Assembly: GCA_900155415.1 (NCBI GenBank)
Contig: LT700187.1
Span: 620,001 to 684,000, forward strand
From: Christensenella massiliensis
Lineage (GTDB): Bacteria > Bacillota > Clostridia > Christensenellales > Christensenellaceae
Length of the DNA: 64,000 bases
Reading direction: 5' to 3'
The notes under the pieces: generated by a model
Database searches by the model: none
Told to the model about the DNA's origin: nothing
What the model saw: the letters and a program-made list of their open reading frames with translations, nothing else
Position numbers and translations under genes: made by a program
Part shown: in pieces, positions 8,704-18,212 of the stretch
Numbering within the stretch: the stretch's first letter is position 1
Layout of the letters: every line of letters starts with the position of its first letter

Positions 8704-9192
8704 TTACAGATCGCTGTAATACAGCAGAATATCTTTATATTCACCATTTTTGGCCTGAAAGCCCTCGCACACCCGTCCGATCTGATGGAAGCCTATCTTT
8801 TCATACAGATGGATGGCGCCGATATTATCTTCCACGACCGCATTGAACTGCAGGATGCGGAATCCAAGCTCCCGCGCCTGCTCCATGCAGTCGCGCACAA
8901 GCTTTTCGCCGATCCCCTGCCCGCGGCAATCTGCCCGTACCGCAAACGATGCGTTCGCGATATGCCCGCAGCGTCCGACATTGTTTGGATGCAGGATATA
9001 GAGTCCTACCTCTTTTCCGTTCTCATCCTCCGCTACGCCGCAGTAGGATTGCGCATCAAAGAAACCTTGCGCTTCTGCCTCGCTCAGCATATCCGCCTGC
9101 GGGAATGCCTCTCCCTCGTCTACCACTGCGTTCCATATCTCCGTCATGACCGGGATATCTTCCTGTGTATACTTTCTGACCGTAACGCCCAT
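8704..9192 (-). CDS. GNAT-family N-acetyltransferase
   Basis: A 162-aa acetyltransferase of the Gcn5-related fold. It shows the start VTVRKYTQEDI, the acetyl-CoA binding loop RADCRGQGIGEKLV (the Q/R-x-x-G-x-G type), and the C-terminal NxGAIHLYEKIGF motif. Together these resemble amino-acid N-acetyltransferases of the phosphinothricin-resistance type, but the substrate cannot be read from sequence. I start at ATG 9192 because GAGG precedes it, whereas the ATG at 9219 has no such site. It has its own promoter and terminator and sits in the block inserted between truA and rplM. Confidence 0.87.
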   Translation of the reverse strand: MGVTVRKYTQEDIPVMTEIWNAVVDEGEAFPQADMLSEAEAQGFFDAQSYCGVAEDENGKEVGLYILHPNNVGRCGHIANASFAVRADCRGQGIGEKLVRDCMEQARELGFRILQFNAVVEDNIGAIHLYEKIGFHQIGRVCEGFQAKNGEYKDILLYYSDL

Positions 9193-9253
9193 TTTCCGTT
9201 TCCTCGCTCTTCGGCTCATTTTTTAACGGGATTGTTTTTTCCCGTACCGTATC

Positions 9254-9283
9254 ATCATACAATACTTTGCACTCTGTTTTCAA
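9254..9283 (-). promoter_or_regulatory. Promoter of the GNAT gene
   Basis: On the minus strand TTGAAA (9278-9283), 18 bases, TATGAT (9254-9259), about 60 bases before the chosen start codon. Confidence 0.6.
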
Positions 9284-9289
9284 CATAAA

Positions 9290-9307
9290 TTGATAAAAAT
9301 TTATCAA
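9290..9307. repeat. 8-bp inverted repeat at the end of truA
   Basis: TTGATAAA-AA-TTTATCAA, a perfect palindrome containing the truA stop codon and lying just upstream of the GNAT promoter. It may be a weak terminator or a binding site. Confidence 0.5.
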
Positions 9308-10041
9308 TAATATACTTCCATCAGAAAAAGCCCCTGCGCCTGTGCCGTCGCTCCGGCAAGGGTGCGGTCTTTCGCTTCAATAGCATTCCTCACATCCTGT
9401 GGGGAAAGCTTTTCTTTTCCCACAGCGATGAGCGTTCCCGCAATGATACGGACCATATTATACAAAAAACCGTTTCCTTTTACGTCTATCGTGATATAGC
9501 CGCCCTCTTTTACGGCATCCACAGAGTATACCGTGCGCACCGTCGTTCCCTTGAGGTCCGAGCCTGCCGCGCAGAATGCCGCAAAATCGTGTTCCCCCTC
9601 GATATATGCCGCTGCTTCCCGTATTTTTCCGATATCGAGCGGCACCGGCACGAACATGGTGTACAGCCGGTCTACCGCGCCCTTTTCCCGCGTATTTCGT
9701 ATCCGGTACTGATAGTGCTTTCCCTTTGCGGAAAACCGTGCGTGGAAGCCCTCAGGCGCCGCAAAAGACCTTTTGATGCGAATATCATCCGGCAGCAGCG
9801 TATTCAGCACATAAAAGAATTTATCCGGCGGGATATCGGTATCCGCATCGAAATGCGCAACTTGCCCGAGCGCATGCACACGCGCATCCGTACGTCCTGC
9901 GCCCACGACCGGTGTTTTCACCTTAAGCGCTTTTTCAAGCGCTTCCTCCAGCCTTTGCTGTACACTGATACCGTTTTTTTGTATCTGCCATCCGCAGTAA
10001 TTCGTTCCGTCATATTCCACAATGAGCGCGATCCTATCCAT
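9304..10041 (-). CDS. truA: tRNA pseudouridine(38-40) synthase TruA
   Basis: A 245-aa enzyme of normal TruA length. It isomerises uridine 38, 39 or 40 in tRNA anticodon stems. The catalytic Asp lies in GAGRTDARVHALGQ (about residues 45-58). The start ALIVEYDGTNYCGWQ and the C-terminal segment FLYNMVRIIAGTL are diagnostic. I use ATG 10041, which follows a GAGG site; the longer frame reaches into ecfT. It follows ecfT after 17 bases, in the order ecfA1-ecfA2-ecfT-truA common in Firmicutes. Confidence 0.96.
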   Translation of the reverse strand: MDRIALIVEYDGTNYCGWQIQKNGISVQQRLEEALEKALKVKTPVVGAGRTDARVHALGQVAHFDADTDIPPDKFFYVLNTLLPDDIRIKRSFAAPEGFHARFSAKGKHYQYRIRNTREKGAVDRLYTMFVPVPLDIGKIREAAAYIEGEHDFAAFCAAGSDLKGTTVRTVYSVDAVKEGGYITIDVKGNGFLYNMVRIIAGTLIAVGKEKLSPQDVRNAIEAKDRTLAGATAQAQGLFLMEVYY

Positions 10042-10058
10042 ATCCCTTTTCCTCCCGC

Positions 10059-10853
10059 TCACAGGAACACCATGAACAAAACGCTGGCCGCGATCATAAG
10101 GACCAGCGCCCAAACATCCATTCTTTTCAGCCGCAGCACTTTCATGCGCGTCCTGCCCTCGTCTCCGTGATAGCAGCGGCTTTCCATCGCGAGGGCAAGC
10201 TCGTCCGCCCGCTTGAATGCGCCTACGAAAAGCGGCACGAGGAGCGGGATCATATTTTTCGCTTTCTTGAGCAGGTTCCCGCTGTCAAACTCTGCACCGC
10301 GGGCGGTCTGCGCTTTCATGATGCGATCCGTTTCTTCGATCAGCGTCGGGATGAACCGCATGGCGATGCTCATCATCATGGACATCTCGTGCACCGGAAA
10401 TTTGATTTTCTTCAGCGGCGAGAGAAGGCTTTCCAGCCCGTCTGTAAGCTGCATGGGCGAGGTCGTGAGCGTAAGCAGGCTCGTCGCCACGATGAGGAGC
10501 ACAAGGCGGATCGCGATAAAGACCGCTTTTTCGATCCCTTCTTTGGAAATCGTTAAAAAGCCCCACTGCCAATAAACCGTCTGACCGCTGTAAAACAGGA
10601 TATTGAGGATAAATGTAAATATGATAATAAACAGAAGCGGCCGGATACTCCGCAGGATCGTGACCGGCCCGAGCTTTGCAAGCGCGATAATAACAGCAAA
10701 CAGCACGGTAAGGGCAAGGAAGCCCCACATCGTGCGGACGACAAAAACAGCGACCAAAAAAAGAAGCGCCACTAATATTTTGATGCGCGGGTCCAGTCTG
10801 TGGATGACCGTATCACCCGGAAAGTACTGGCCCAATGTGATGTTTTTCAGCAT
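10059..10853 (-). CDS. ecfT: Energy-coupling factor transporter transmembrane protein EcfT
   Basis: A 264-aa membrane protein with about five to six helices. It is the scaffold that links the two ATPases to interchangeable substrate-binding S components for vitamin uptake. The two short Ala-Arg-Gly-type coupling motifs are visible as QTARGAE and MESRCY in the C-terminal cytoplasmic helices. It overlaps ecfA2 by 7 bases. No S component gene is adjacent, which fits a shared group II module. Confidence 0.95.
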   Translation of the reverse strand: MLKNITLGQYFPGDTVIHRLDPRIKILVALLFLVAVFVVRTMWGFLALTVLFAVIIALAKLGPVTILRSIRPLLFIIIFTFILNILFYSGQTVYWQWGFLTISKEGIEKAVFIAIRLVLLIVATSLLTLTTSPMQLTDGLESLLSPLKKIKFPVHEMSMMMSIAMRFIPTLIEETDRIMKAQTARGAEFDSGNLLKKAKNMIPLLVPLFVGAFKRADELALAMESRCYHGDEGRTRMKVLRLKRMDVWALVLMIAASVLFMVFL

Positions 10854-11704
10854 GTACCGTCCTCATTCCTTTTCAGGATCGCCGCAACGAGCTCATCCTT
10901 TTTGATGATATCGTCCGGGATGTTCCAGCCGCGTTCCCGGAGCATCGCGGCAGCCTCCCGCGATTCGCTTGCCCCCAGCCCGGCCCGTTTCAGCTTGGGA
11001 AGGTCTGCGAATACTTCCTTCGGTGTTCCGTCCATATAGACCGTACCGTGGTCCATCGCGACGATCCGTGAAGCATGATCTGCAAGACCGTCCATATTAT
11101 GTGAGATCATGATGATCGTGACGCCGCAGTCGTTGAGCTTTTTCACAAGCTGCATAAACTGCTCCCGCCCCAGCGGATCAAGCCCCGCGATCGGCTCGTC
11201 GAGGATCAATATCTGCGGGTCCATGGCAAGCACGCCTGCGATCGCGACCTTACGCTTCTGTCCGCCGGATAGGTCAAACGGTGAAAGCTGCTTGATCTTC
11301 GCAGGCTCGAAGCCTACGAGCTCAAGCGCAGTATCCACGTTTTTTTCCGCCTCCTGCTCTGTCATGCCCGCTTTGACCGGGCCGAACGCGACGTCTTTTC
11401 CTACTGTTTCCTCAAAAAGCTGATATTCCGGATATTGGAATACCACGCCTACCGTCCGGCGCAGGCGCCTGCGGTCATAGCCGGAGGCATTGATGTCCTC
11501 CCCGTTCACAAGGACCGTGCCGGAGGCAGGCTTCAGCAGTCCTGCCATCAGTTGGATCAGCGTCGATTTCCCACAGCCCGTATGTCCGATAATACCCACG
11601 AATTCTCCATCCTCAATCGTAAGGCAGACATCCTTTAGGGCCTGCACCTCAAAGGGCGTTCCCGTCATATAGAAATAATTCAGGTCATTTACGCTCAGCG
11701 GCAT
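10847..11704 (-). CDS. ecfA2: Energy-coupling factor ATPase EcfA2
   Basis: A 285-aa ABC ATPase powering vitamin uptake. Walker A GHTGCGKST, Q-loop VFQYPEYQLF, signature LSGGQKRKVAIAG, Walker B ILILDEPIAGLDP and the switch His in ISHNM are all present. I start at ATG 11704 (MPLSVNDLNYFY), which overlaps the end of ecfA1 by 10 bases, rather than at the start 12 codons upstream. The close overlaps on both sides indicate one transcript for ecfA1-ecfA2-ecfT. Confidence 0.94.
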   Translation of the reverse strand: MPLSVNDLNYFYMTGTPFEVQALKDVCLTIEDGEFVGIIGHTGCGKSTLIQLMAGLLKPASGTVLVNGEDINASGYDRRRLRRTVGVVFQYPEYQLFEETVGKDVAFGPVKAGMTEQEAEKNVDTALELVGFEPAKIKQLSPFDLSGGQKRKVAIAGVLAMDPQILILDEPIAGLDPLGREQFMQLVKKLNDCGVTIIMISHNMDGLADHASRIVAMDHGTVYMDGTPKEVFADLPKLKRAGLGASESREAAAMLRERGWNIPDDIIKKDELVAAILKRNEDGTC

Positions 11705-12531
11705 AGTTCGTCCACCAGCTCCTTCAGTGTTACGGGGCATTTGCCGAGAACAAGCCCCTTTTCCTTGAGGTCATAATAGACCTGTGTTGCGAGCGGGGGC
11801 ATCAGGCCTGCCTCTTCCAGCTTTTCCTTATGGGAAAACACCTCCCGCGGCGTTCCCTCGTCCGTCACAACACCGTCCGACATCACAAACACGCGGTCCG
11901 CTTCTGCGGCTTCCTCCATATAATGCGTAATGAGCACGATGGTTTTACCCGCCTCCTTGTTTAGATAGCGGATCGTCTCCATGACCTCCGCGCGGCCCTT
12001 TGGGTCGAGCATGGCGGTCGGCTCGTCAAATACGATGATATCCGGGTGCATGGCAAGAACCCCCGCAATAGCGATACGCTGCTTCTGCCCGCCGGAGAGC
12101 ATGTGCGGCGCCCGTTTCTCAAAGCCCTCCATACCGACGGCCCGAAGCGCTTCCGTAACGCGGCCCCGCAGCTGCTCCTGCGGTACGCCGAGATTCTCCG
12201 GGCCGAATGCCACGTCTTCCTCTACTACTGTGGAAACGAGCTGATTATCCGGATTCTGGAACACCATTCCCGCGTGGCTGCGGATCGTCCACAAATTGGC
12301 CTCATCCGCCGTATCAAGCCCTACCACCGTAAGCGTTCCCTCCTGTGCGCGCAAAAGCACATTGATGTGCTTGGCAAAGGTCGACTTCCCGCTTCCGTTA
12401 TGTCCCAACACGGCGACAAATTCGCCTTTTTCCACCTGAAGCGTCACGCCGCGCAGCGCAAGCTCCGGTTCCGCGTCCTCAAGTGTCGGATAAGCATATT
12501 TTATTTTTTGTGCGTCGATCACATATTCCAT
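11695..12531 (-). CDS. ecfA1: Energy-coupling factor ATPase EcfA1
   Basis: A 278-aa ABC ATPase, partner of EcfA2. Walker A GHNGSGKST, Q-loop VFQNPDNQLVS, signature LSGGQKQRIAIAG, Walker B IIVFDEPTAMLDP and ITHYM are intact. It is the first ECF gene and begins 400 bases after rplQ, beyond the rplQ terminator, so the ECF genes probably have their own start of transcription. Its ribosome binding site GGGGAG lies next to an AT-rich inverted repeat (about 12541-12567). Confidence 0.94.
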   Translation of the reverse strand: MEYVIDAQKIKYAYPTLEDAEPELALRGVTLQVEKGEFVAVLGHNGSGKSTFAKHINVLLRAQEGTLTVVGLDTADEANLWTIRSHAGMVFQNPDNQLVSTVVEEDVAFGPENLGVPQEQLRGRVTEALRAVGMEGFEKRAPHMLSGGQKQRIAIAGVLAMHPDIIVFDEPTAMLDPKGRAEVMETIRYLNKEAGKTIVLITHYMEEAAEADRVFVMSDGVVTDEGTPREVFSHKEKLEEAGLMPPLATQVYYDLKEKGLVLGKCPVTLKELVDELCR

Positions 12532-12868
12532 AAGACTCCCCTTCTTTTTTCTTTAGAAAAAAGAAGCAAAAAAGAAGCCGGTCTTTATTACCGTATCTCC
12601 ACAGTGTGCAGCCGCCCTTCCAGCTTATAACCGATTCCCGCTTCTTCCTGCAAAAAGAAAGAAGAAAATTTCTATTGCCGCACGTATAGCCGGCAGCTTG
12701 CAGACAGTTCATGCCGCCGCGCTCAAAAGCTTTCCAATGCCCCCGGTCGGAAAAACAGATCAAACGAAGCCGTCTTGCTCTGCTCCGCCGTTAGAGCAGC
12801 CCGCTCTCCTCCGAGAACCGAAACGTACTGCATTTCGCGGTCACGCAGCGTCTTTCCTATGAGCAAAA
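12532..12868. other. Gap between rplQ and the ECF genes
   Basis: No convincing gene. At 12541-12567 an inverted repeat of mostly T and A (CTTCTTTTTTCT with AGAAAAAAGAAG) lies just before ecfA1. A GC-rich potential stem sits near 12775-12805. A promoter for ecfA1 is expected here but not resolved. Confidence 0.45.
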
Positions 12869-12901
12869 GGAGGAAACTTAAACCGATATTAAGTTTCCTC
12901 C
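12869..12901 (-). terminator. Terminator of the ribosomal protein cluster after rplQ
   Basis: A perfect 13-bp stem (GGAGGAAACTTAA with TTAAGTTTCCTCC) followed on the minus strand by TTTTGCTC, 30 bases after the rplQ stop. Confidence 0.85.
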
Positions 12902-12931
12902 CCAGATTCAATATAATGTTTCTCTCCTGTC

Positions 12932-13420
12932 TTATACCAGTTCGAGAATTACGACCTCTGCTGCATCGCCGCGGCGCGGTCCTTTCTTGATGATGCGGGA
13001 ATATCCGCCGCCCTGTCCTTTGTCTTTCGCGCGCTGCGCATATTTCGGCGCGATATCGCGGAACAGTTTTTCCACAACGGGCATGTTGACGTCGCCCGTG
13101 CGCTTTTTATAGTCGTATTTGCTTTCCTTTTCCAGCTTTGCTTCCGGAACGTTATACAAATAGGAAATGATCATGCGGCGCGCAGCAAGCTTTGCTGGCG
13201 AATCATTCGTGACTTTCGTCTTGGTCCCGTCGATCGTTTTTTCGACCTCGACCGTATTATCATACTGCTTGATTGCCTTTGTGATGAGCTTTTCCGCAAT
13301 TTTCTGCGTCTCTTTCGCGCGCATCATCGTCGTTTCTATTTTGCCGTTCCAGAGCAGCGACGTCACGAGGCCGCGAAGCATCGCTTTTCTCTGGTCGGAA
13401 GGCCTGCCTAATTTTCTCAT
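12932..13420 (-). CDS. rplQ: 50S ribosomal protein L17 (long form)
   Basis: A 162-aa L17. The start [17 protein letters not shown] and the end [19 protein letters not shown] with VILELV are the family marks. The usual bacterial protein is about 115-130 aa; here the middle is longer, around residues 52-100 ([13 protein letters not shown] and a Lys/Glu/Tyr-rich part), as in some clostridial L17 proteins. It is the last gene of the alpha-operon part and is followed by a strong terminator. Confidence 0.97.
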   Translation of the reverse strand: MRKLGRPSDQRKAMLRGLVTSLLWNGKIETTMMRAKETQKIAEKLITKAIKQYDNTVEVEKTIDGTKTKVTNDSPAKLAARRMIISYLYNVPEAKLEKESKYDYKKRTGDVNMPVVEKLFRDIAPKYAQRAKDKGQGGGYSRIIKKGPRRGDAAEVVILELV

Positions 13421-13453
13421 AGCGTTTCTCCTCCGTACTTTCCGTTACTGCAA

Positions 13454-14398
13454 TCAGTCGTCCTTACGCAGCGAAAGCCCCAGCGCTTCCAGTTTCTGCT
13501 GGACTTCTTCGAGCGACTTTTTGCCCAAGTTGCGCACCTTCATCATTTCTTCTTCGTCGCGCATGATGAGCTCTTCTACTGTGTTGATCCCCGCGCGCTT
13601 CAGGCAGTTGTACGAACGCACCGAAAGATCCAGCTCCTCGATCGTGATTTCCAGTATCTTCTCTTTTTTATCCTCTTCTTTTTCGACCATGATCTCAACG
13701 TCGCTTACGTGGTCCGTCAGGTTGATGAACTGCGCAAGGTATTCGCTCATGATCTTGGCGGCAAGCGAGGTCGCCTCGTCGGCGTTTACGCTGCCGTTTG
13801 TCCACACTTCAAGCGTCAGCTTATCAAAGTCCGTAATCTGGCCGACACGGGTGTTTTCCACCGCAAAGTTGACTTTTGTTACGGGAGTGAACAGCGAATC
13901 CATCGGGATCACGCCGATCGGCATGTTCGGATCCTTGTTTTTATCCGCAAGCACATAGCCTCTGCCCTTTTCGAGCATGATCTCCATATAGAGATTCGCG
14001 TCTTTATTGAGCGTTGCGATGTGCAGGTCCGGATTGATGATCTCAACTTCCGAATCCGTCTCGATATCCGCCGCCGTTACATCCTTAGGCCCTTTGGCGC
14101 TTATGATAAGCTTCTTCGGCTCGTCCGTATGCATCTTTGCGCACAAGCCTTTCAGATTCAGCACGATGTTGGTCACGTCCTCATGAACGCCTTCGATGGT
14201 TGAAAATTCGTGCAGAACGCCGTCGATCTTTACGCTTGTTACTGCCACGCCGGGCAGGGAAGACATCAGTATCCGCCTGAGCGAATTGCCGAGCGTCGTG
14301 CCAAAGCCGCGCTCAAGCGGCTCCATGACGAACTTGGCATATTTCTTATCTTCGCTCATGCTGACACATTCTATATTCGGTCTTTCGATTTCAAGCAT
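13454..14398 (-). CDS. rpoA: DNA-directed RNA polymerase alpha subunit
   Basis: A 314-aa alpha subunit. The N-terminal dimerisation domain shows [20 protein letters not shown]. The C-terminal domain begins after an acidic linker and carries the DNA- and regulator-contact region [16 protein letters not shown] and [11 protein letters not shown]. It lies between rpsD and rplQ, the standard alpha-operon order, with 33 bases to rplQ. Confidence 0.98.
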   Translation of the reverse strand: MLEIERPNIECVSMSEDKKYAKFVMEPLERGFGTTLGNSLRRILMSSLPGVAVTSVKIDGVLHEFSTIEGVHEDVTNIVLNLKGLCAKMHTDEPKKLIISAKGPKDVTAADIETDSEVEIINPDLHIATLNKDANLYMEIMLEKGRGYVLADKNKDPNMPIGVIPMDSLFTPVTKVNFAVENTRVGQITDFDKLTLEVWTNGSVNADEATSLAAKIMSEYLAQFINLTDHVSDVEIMVEKEEDKKEKILEITIEELDLSVRSYNCLKRAGINTVEELIMRDEEEMMKVRNLGKKSLEEVQQKLEALGLSLRKDD

Positions 14399-14466
14399 AT
14401 TTAACCTCCCTTATGGTAATGTTTACGCACATGCCGTATGCATACGCGCAACTGAAGGAGTCCTTA

Positions 14467-15093
14467 TTATTTGGAATACAACTCGACGATGAGGTGCTCC
14501 TCGATCGTAAGGTCGATATCGTCCCTCTCAGGAAGCGCGGCGACCTTGCCCGTAAGCTCGGCAACATCGAATTCCAGCCATTTCGGAATGCCTTTCCCGC
14601 CTTCTTCCTTAAGCGTTTTGAAGTATTCCTGAGAAGCGGAGCGCTGCGCGACCGTGATCACGTCGCCTGCATTCACAATATAGGAAGGAATATCGACCTT
14701 GTGGCCGTTCACCAGAACGTGACCGTGCATCACGAGCTGGCGCGCCTGCGCGCGGCTGTCGCCGATGCCGAGGCGGAAGCACACGTTGTCAAGACGCCGT
14801 TCCAAAAGCTGGAGCAGGTTCTCACCCGCTTTACCCTTCATTTTTTCAGCAATATCAAAGTATTTTCTGAACTGGCTTTCCAGAATACCATATGCGCGTT
14901 TTACTTTCTGTTTCTCACGGAGCTGCGTGCCGTATTCAGACATCTTTCCGTGACGGCCTGCTCCATGCTGCCCCGGAGCGTTGGGGCGCAGCGTGAAAGC
15001 ACACTTCTGAGAATAGCAGCGGTCGCCCTTCAAAAAGAGCTTCGCGCCTTCCCGGCGGCACAAGCGGCAAACCGGTCCTGTATATCTTGCCAT
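14467..15093 (-). CDS. rpsD: 30S ribosomal protein S4
   Basis: A 208-aa S4 of normal length, a primary 16S rRNA binder and assembly starter. The N-terminus keeps four Cys (CRLCRREG and CYSQKC), so this is the zinc-binding form. The S4 RNA-binding fold is seen in [20 protein letters not shown] and [16 protein letters not shown]. In many bacteria S4 represses its own operon; no leader element is evident just upstream here. Confidence 0.98.
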   Translation of the reverse strand: MARYTGPVCRLCRREGAKLFLKGDRCYSQKCAFTLRPNAPGQHGAGRHGKMSEYGTQLREKQKVKRAYGILESQFRKYFDIAEKMKGKAGENLLQLLERRLDNVCFRLGIGDSRAQARQLVMHGHVLVNGHKVDIPSYIVNAGDVITVAQRSASQEYFKTLKEEGGKGIPKWLEFDVAELTGKVAALPERDDIDLTIEEHLIVELYSK

Positions 15094-15108
15094 AATTTAC
15101 GTACCTCC

Positions 15109-15504
15109 TTATACCCTTCTGCGTTTCGGCGGACGGCATCCGTTGTGCGGGATGGGCGTCACATCCTTGATGAGCGTTACTTCAAGACCTGCGGTCTGCA
15201 GCGCGCGGATCGCGGCTTCCCGTCCGGAGCCGGGGCCTTTTACAAATACTTCCACATATTTGAGGCCATGTTCCATTGCTGCCCGCGCAGCCGTTTCAGA
15301 AGCAACCTGCGCAGCAAAGGGCGTGCTCTTCCGCGAGCCGCGGAAGCCCATTGCTCCGGAGCTCGATTGGGAAAGAGCGTTTCCCTGCATATCGGTCATC
15401 GTTACGATCGTATTGTTGAAGGAAGAACGAATATGCGCTTGGCCTTTTTCAATGTTCTTCTTTTCTCTGCGTCTTCTGGACACTTTTTTCTTAGGTGCAG
15501 CCAT
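15109..15504 (-). CDS. rpsK: 30S ribosomal protein S11
   Basis: A 131-aa S11 at the mRNA exit platform. The segments [33 protein letters not shown] and the C-terminal [18 protein letters not shown] are characteristic. It sits 13 bases after rpsM and 15 bases before rpsD. Confidence 0.98.
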   Translation of the reverse strand: MAAPKKKVSRRRREKKNIEKGQAHIRSSFNNTIVTMTDMQGNALSQSSSGAMGFRGSRKSTPFAAQVASETAARAAMEHGLKYVEVFVKGPGSGREAAIRALQTAGLEVTLIKDVTPIPHNGCRPPKRRRV

Positions 15505-15517
15505 TATTTATTCCTCC

Positions 15518-15886
15518 TTATTTCTTTTTACCCGCAACAGTCCGCTTCGGGCCTTTGCGCGTACGCGCATTCTGTTTTGTGCTCTGCCCGCGGACAGGCA
15601 GTCCTTTTCTATGACGGATGCCGCGATAGCAGCCGATCTCCATCAGGCGCTTGATATTGAGGGATACTTCCCGTCTTTTATCACCCTCTACCTGAAGATT
15701 TTTGTCGATATAATCCCTGATCTTGGAAAGGTCGTTTTCGTCGAGGTCTTTCACTCTGATGTCAGGGTTCACATTTGTCGCGGACAAAATTTGCTGAGAC
15801 GTCTTAAGGCCAATACCGTAAATGTAGGTGAGCCCGATCTCAACGCGTTTGTCTCTTGGCAAGTCTACGCCAGCAATACGTGCCAT
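15518..15886 (-). CDS. rpsM: 30S ribosomal protein S13
   Basis: A 122-aa S13, which bridges the subunits and contacts P-site tRNA through its basic tail ([15 protein letters not shown]). [19 protein letters not shown] is the canonical start. I use ATG 15886, which follows GAGG; the open frame extends 33 codons further without support. It leads rpsM-rpsK-rpsD-rpoA-rplQ. Confidence 0.97.
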   Translation of the reverse strand: MARIAGVDLPRDKRVEIGLTYIYGIGLKTSQQILSATNVNPDIRVKDLDENDLSKIRDYIDKNLQVEGDKRREVSLNIKRLMEIGCYRGIRHRKGLPVRGQSTKQNARTRKGPKRTVAGKKK

Positions 15887-16062
15887 ACTTCTCTTTCCAC
15901 CTCCGTGAATTTTAAGCGGTGTCTCCGCCGGTATCTTTGTTCCCAAAAGGATGACATTCTGTTTATTATACCATATCATCCGCATTATATAAAGCTTATA
16001 CGTAATATTTGCGCTCCCCGCAGGGCAGGCGCAAACCAGCCGCCCGTATAAACGTTATTTTC

Positions 16063-16176
16063 TCAGCCCTGTTTCTGCTTATGCTTTACATTGGGGCAGA
16101 TTACCATTACTTTCCCTTTTCTTTTAATGATCTTGCATTTTTCGCAAATGGGTTTTACCGATGGTCTTACTTTCAT
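16063..16176 (-). CDS. rpmJ: 50S ribosomal protein L36
   Basis: A 37-aa protein, [15 protein letters not shown] followed by a basic stretch and [12 protein letters not shown]. The three Cys and one His (C11, C14, C27, H32) are the zinc ligands of the C+ form. It lies between infA and rpsM, as is usual in Firmicutes, and has a GAGG site 8-10 bases before its ATG. Confidence 0.96.
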   Translation of the reverse strand: MKVRPSVKPICEKCKIIKRKGKVMVICPNVKHKQKQG

Positions 16177-16218
16177 CTTAAAAGCCTCCTCTTATTCGTT
16201 CGTATCTATCGCCGCACG

Positions 16219-16440
16219 TCACGCTTTGCCGCGCCACGTGATCCTGCCTCTGGTGAGGTCGTAGGGTGAGAGTTCCACCGTCACCTTATCACCGGGCAGT
16301 ATGCGGATATAGTGCATGCGCAGCTTGCCGGAGATATGGGCCAGTACCTTGTGTCCGTTTTCAAGCTCTACCTCAAATGAAGCGTTCGGGTACGTTTCCG
16401 TGACCGTTCCTTCCACTTCGATTACGTCGCTCTTAGACAA
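16219..16440 (-). CDS. infA: Translation initiation factor IF-1
   Basis: A 73-aa OB-fold protein of exact family length. It covers the ribosomal A site during initiation. Visible motifs are [57 protein letters not shown] and the terminal WR. It starts 2 bases after the KOW-protein stop and precedes rpmJ. Confidence 0.98.
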   Translation of the reverse strand: MSKSDVIEVEGTVTETYPNASFEVELENGHKVLAHISGKLRMHYIRILPGDKVTVELSPYDLTRGRITWRGKA

Positions 16441-16442
16441 AT

Positions 16443-16727
16443 CTACTCCTCCTTTGCCTGCATCGTGTTCTTAAGCGCGCTCCGCAGCTCCGCATCGAAC
16501 ACCTTTGTTCCCTCTGTGAGCTTATCCCGAATGCCATATAAAACAGTCTCCTGAAGCTCCAGATGTTTCACCTTTTTCCTTTTCGGCTTTGAAAGCCGGC
16601 GGAGCGCCCCGTCCGCGATCAGCACATAGGGCTCTTCCAGCACTTCTACGATCAGGAACGTACGTCCCTTATCTCGTCCGGATCTGCTGACGCAGACCCT
16701 GCCTTTTTCTATGGGGTAATTCTTCAA
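16443..16727 (-). CDS. KOW domain RNA-binding protein, L14e-like
   Basis: A 94-aa protein with an N-terminal KOW-type segment ([22 protein letters not shown], residues 8-29) followed by [18 protein letters not shown], which resembles the fold of archaeal L14e. Clostridia often have this gene between map and infA, as here. It is probably a ribosome-associated RNA-binding protein; its role is not known to me. Tight spacing to both neighbours (13 and 2 bases) places it in the operon. Confidence 0.88.
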   Translation of the reverse strand: MKNYPIEKGRVCVSRSGRDKGRTFLIVEVLEEPYVLIADGALRRLSKPKRKKVKHLELQETVLYGIRDKLTEGTKVFDAELRSALKNTMQAKEE

Positions 16728-16740
16728 TGTCTTTTCCCCT

Positions 16741-17490
16741 TTATGGCGCCGTCAGTATCTCCGGCCCGTTTTCCGTGATCGCCACGGTATTCTCGTAGTG
16801 GGCCGCTGCGCTTCCATCCGCCGTTTTGACGAGCCAGCCGTCTTCCATCCAGCGTACCGCATCTCCTCCGAGCGTCACCATTGGCTCGATGGCAAGGACC
16901 ATCCCAACATCGAGCCGCGGATTCGGACCGCGGAATGTAAAGTTCGGTATCTCCGGAGACTCGTGCATCTCCCGTCCGATCCCATGGCCGACAAGCTCGC
17001 GCACAATGCCCATATCATTACGAAGGATCACTTCCTCGATCGCCCGGCTGATATCCTTTAAGCGGTTGCCCTCGCGCGCCTCACGCATTCCTGCGAAAAA
17101 GCTTTCGCGGGTCACGTCTATGAGAAGCTGCTCTGTCGGCGTGATATCCCCTACCGGAACAGTACGCGCCATATCGGACTGCCATCCGTTCAGGATCGCG
17201 CCCATATCGATACTGAGGATATCTCCGTCCCGCAGGACCTTGCGCTCGGAGGGTATCCCGTGCACCACACCGTCGTTTACAGAGGTGCAGATACTGCCCG
17301 GGAAGCCATTATAGCCCTTGAACGACGGGACCGCACCCGCGTCTCCCAAATATTGCTCGACGATACGGTCGAGCTGCATCGTCGTCACACCCGGTTTTAC
17401 GTGAGTGAGGACCTCCTGCATGCAATTGTATAGCAGCCGTCCCGATTCGCGCATCAGCCCGATCTCATGCGGCGTTTTGATATTGATCAT
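16741..17490 (-). CDS. map: Methionine aminopeptidase, type I
   Basis: A 249-aa enzyme that removes the initiator Met from new proteins. The five metal ligands are visible: Asp in SIDMGA, Asp in QSDMART, His in GHGIGREMH, Glu in AIEPM and Glu in HYENTV. The substrate-pocket His lies in NDGVVHGIP. It overlaps adk by 4 bases, so the two are translationally coupled. Confidence 0.97.
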   Translation of the reverse strand: MINIKTPHEIGLMRESGRLLYNCMQEVLTHVKPGVTTMQLDRIVEQYLGDAGAVPSFKGYNGFPGSICTSVNDGVVHGIPSERKVLRDGDILSIDMGAILNGWQSDMARTVPVGDITPTEQLLIDVTRESFFAGMREAREGNRLKDISRAIEEVILRNDMGIVRELVGHGIGREMHESPEIPNFTFRGPNPRLDVGMVLAIEPMVTLGGDAVRWMEDGWLVKTADGSAAAHYENTVAITENGPEILTAP

Positions 17491-18110
17491 ACCTTTTTCA
17501 GCACTTCCACAATGTAAGCGGCTTCTTCCTCGATCGGCATCGTACCATCTACATTTTCGACAAGGCCGCGCTTCGAATAGAATTCGATCAGCGGAGCTGT
17601 CTGTTCCTCATAGACGCGGAAGCGTTCGCGCACGGTCTCCTCGTTGTCGTCTGCCCGCGTAATGAGGCTGCCTCCGCACTTTCCGCACTGATCCCCCGAA
17701 TGTGTCTTTGTGCTGTGCACCTCGCCGCACTCTTCGCACACACGGCGTGCGAGCACACGGTCAACGATAACCTGCACATCCACTTCGAGATTGATGACTG
17801 CGTCGATCGAAGCGATCGCATCGAGCGCTTCCGCCTGCGCGACCGTCCGCGGAAAACCGTCGAGCAGTACGCCGCCCTTTGCGTCATCCGCTTTCATCCG
17901 TTCCCCCATCATGTCGATGATGACCTGATCCGGAACGAGTGCTCCTTTATCGATATAGGATTTGGCCAGTTTCCCCAGTTCGCTGCCCGCTTTCATTTCC
18001 GCACGCAGCATATCGCCTGTGGAGATATGTGCCAGATTCATTTCTTTTCCCACCCTGACTGCCATCGTGCCTTTGCCTGAGCCGGGAGGGCCTAAAAAAA
18101 TCACGTTCAT
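17487..18110 (-). CDS. adk: Adenylate kinase
   Basis: A 207-aa enzyme converting ATP and AMP to two ADP. P-loop GPPGSGKGT is at residues 7-15. The LID carries CEEC and CGKC, so it is the zinc-containing gram-positive form. The nucleotide-binding segments DGFPRTVAQAEAL and RADDNEETVRERF are normal. It lies between secY and map; about 100 bases with GC-rich potential stems separate it from secY. Confidence 0.97.
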   Translation of the reverse strand: MNVIFLGPPGSGKGTMAVRVGKEMNLAHISTGDMLRAEMKAGSELGKLAKSYIDKGALVPDQVIIDMMGERMKADDAKGGVLLDGFPRTVAQAEALDAIASIDAVINLEVDVQVIVDRVLARRVCEECGEVHSTKTHSGDQCGKCGGSLITRADDNEETVRERFRVYEEQTAPLIEFYSKRGLVENVDGTMPIEEEAAYIVEVLKKV

Positions 18111-18212
18111 TTCATTCCTCCATCTATGGAATGTCGTGGAAGAGCGGCCGTGAAAGATTTACAAGCGCCCCGCTGCCGGGAAGCGCCGGTCCTCACAGCC
18201 GGCTCTCATATC

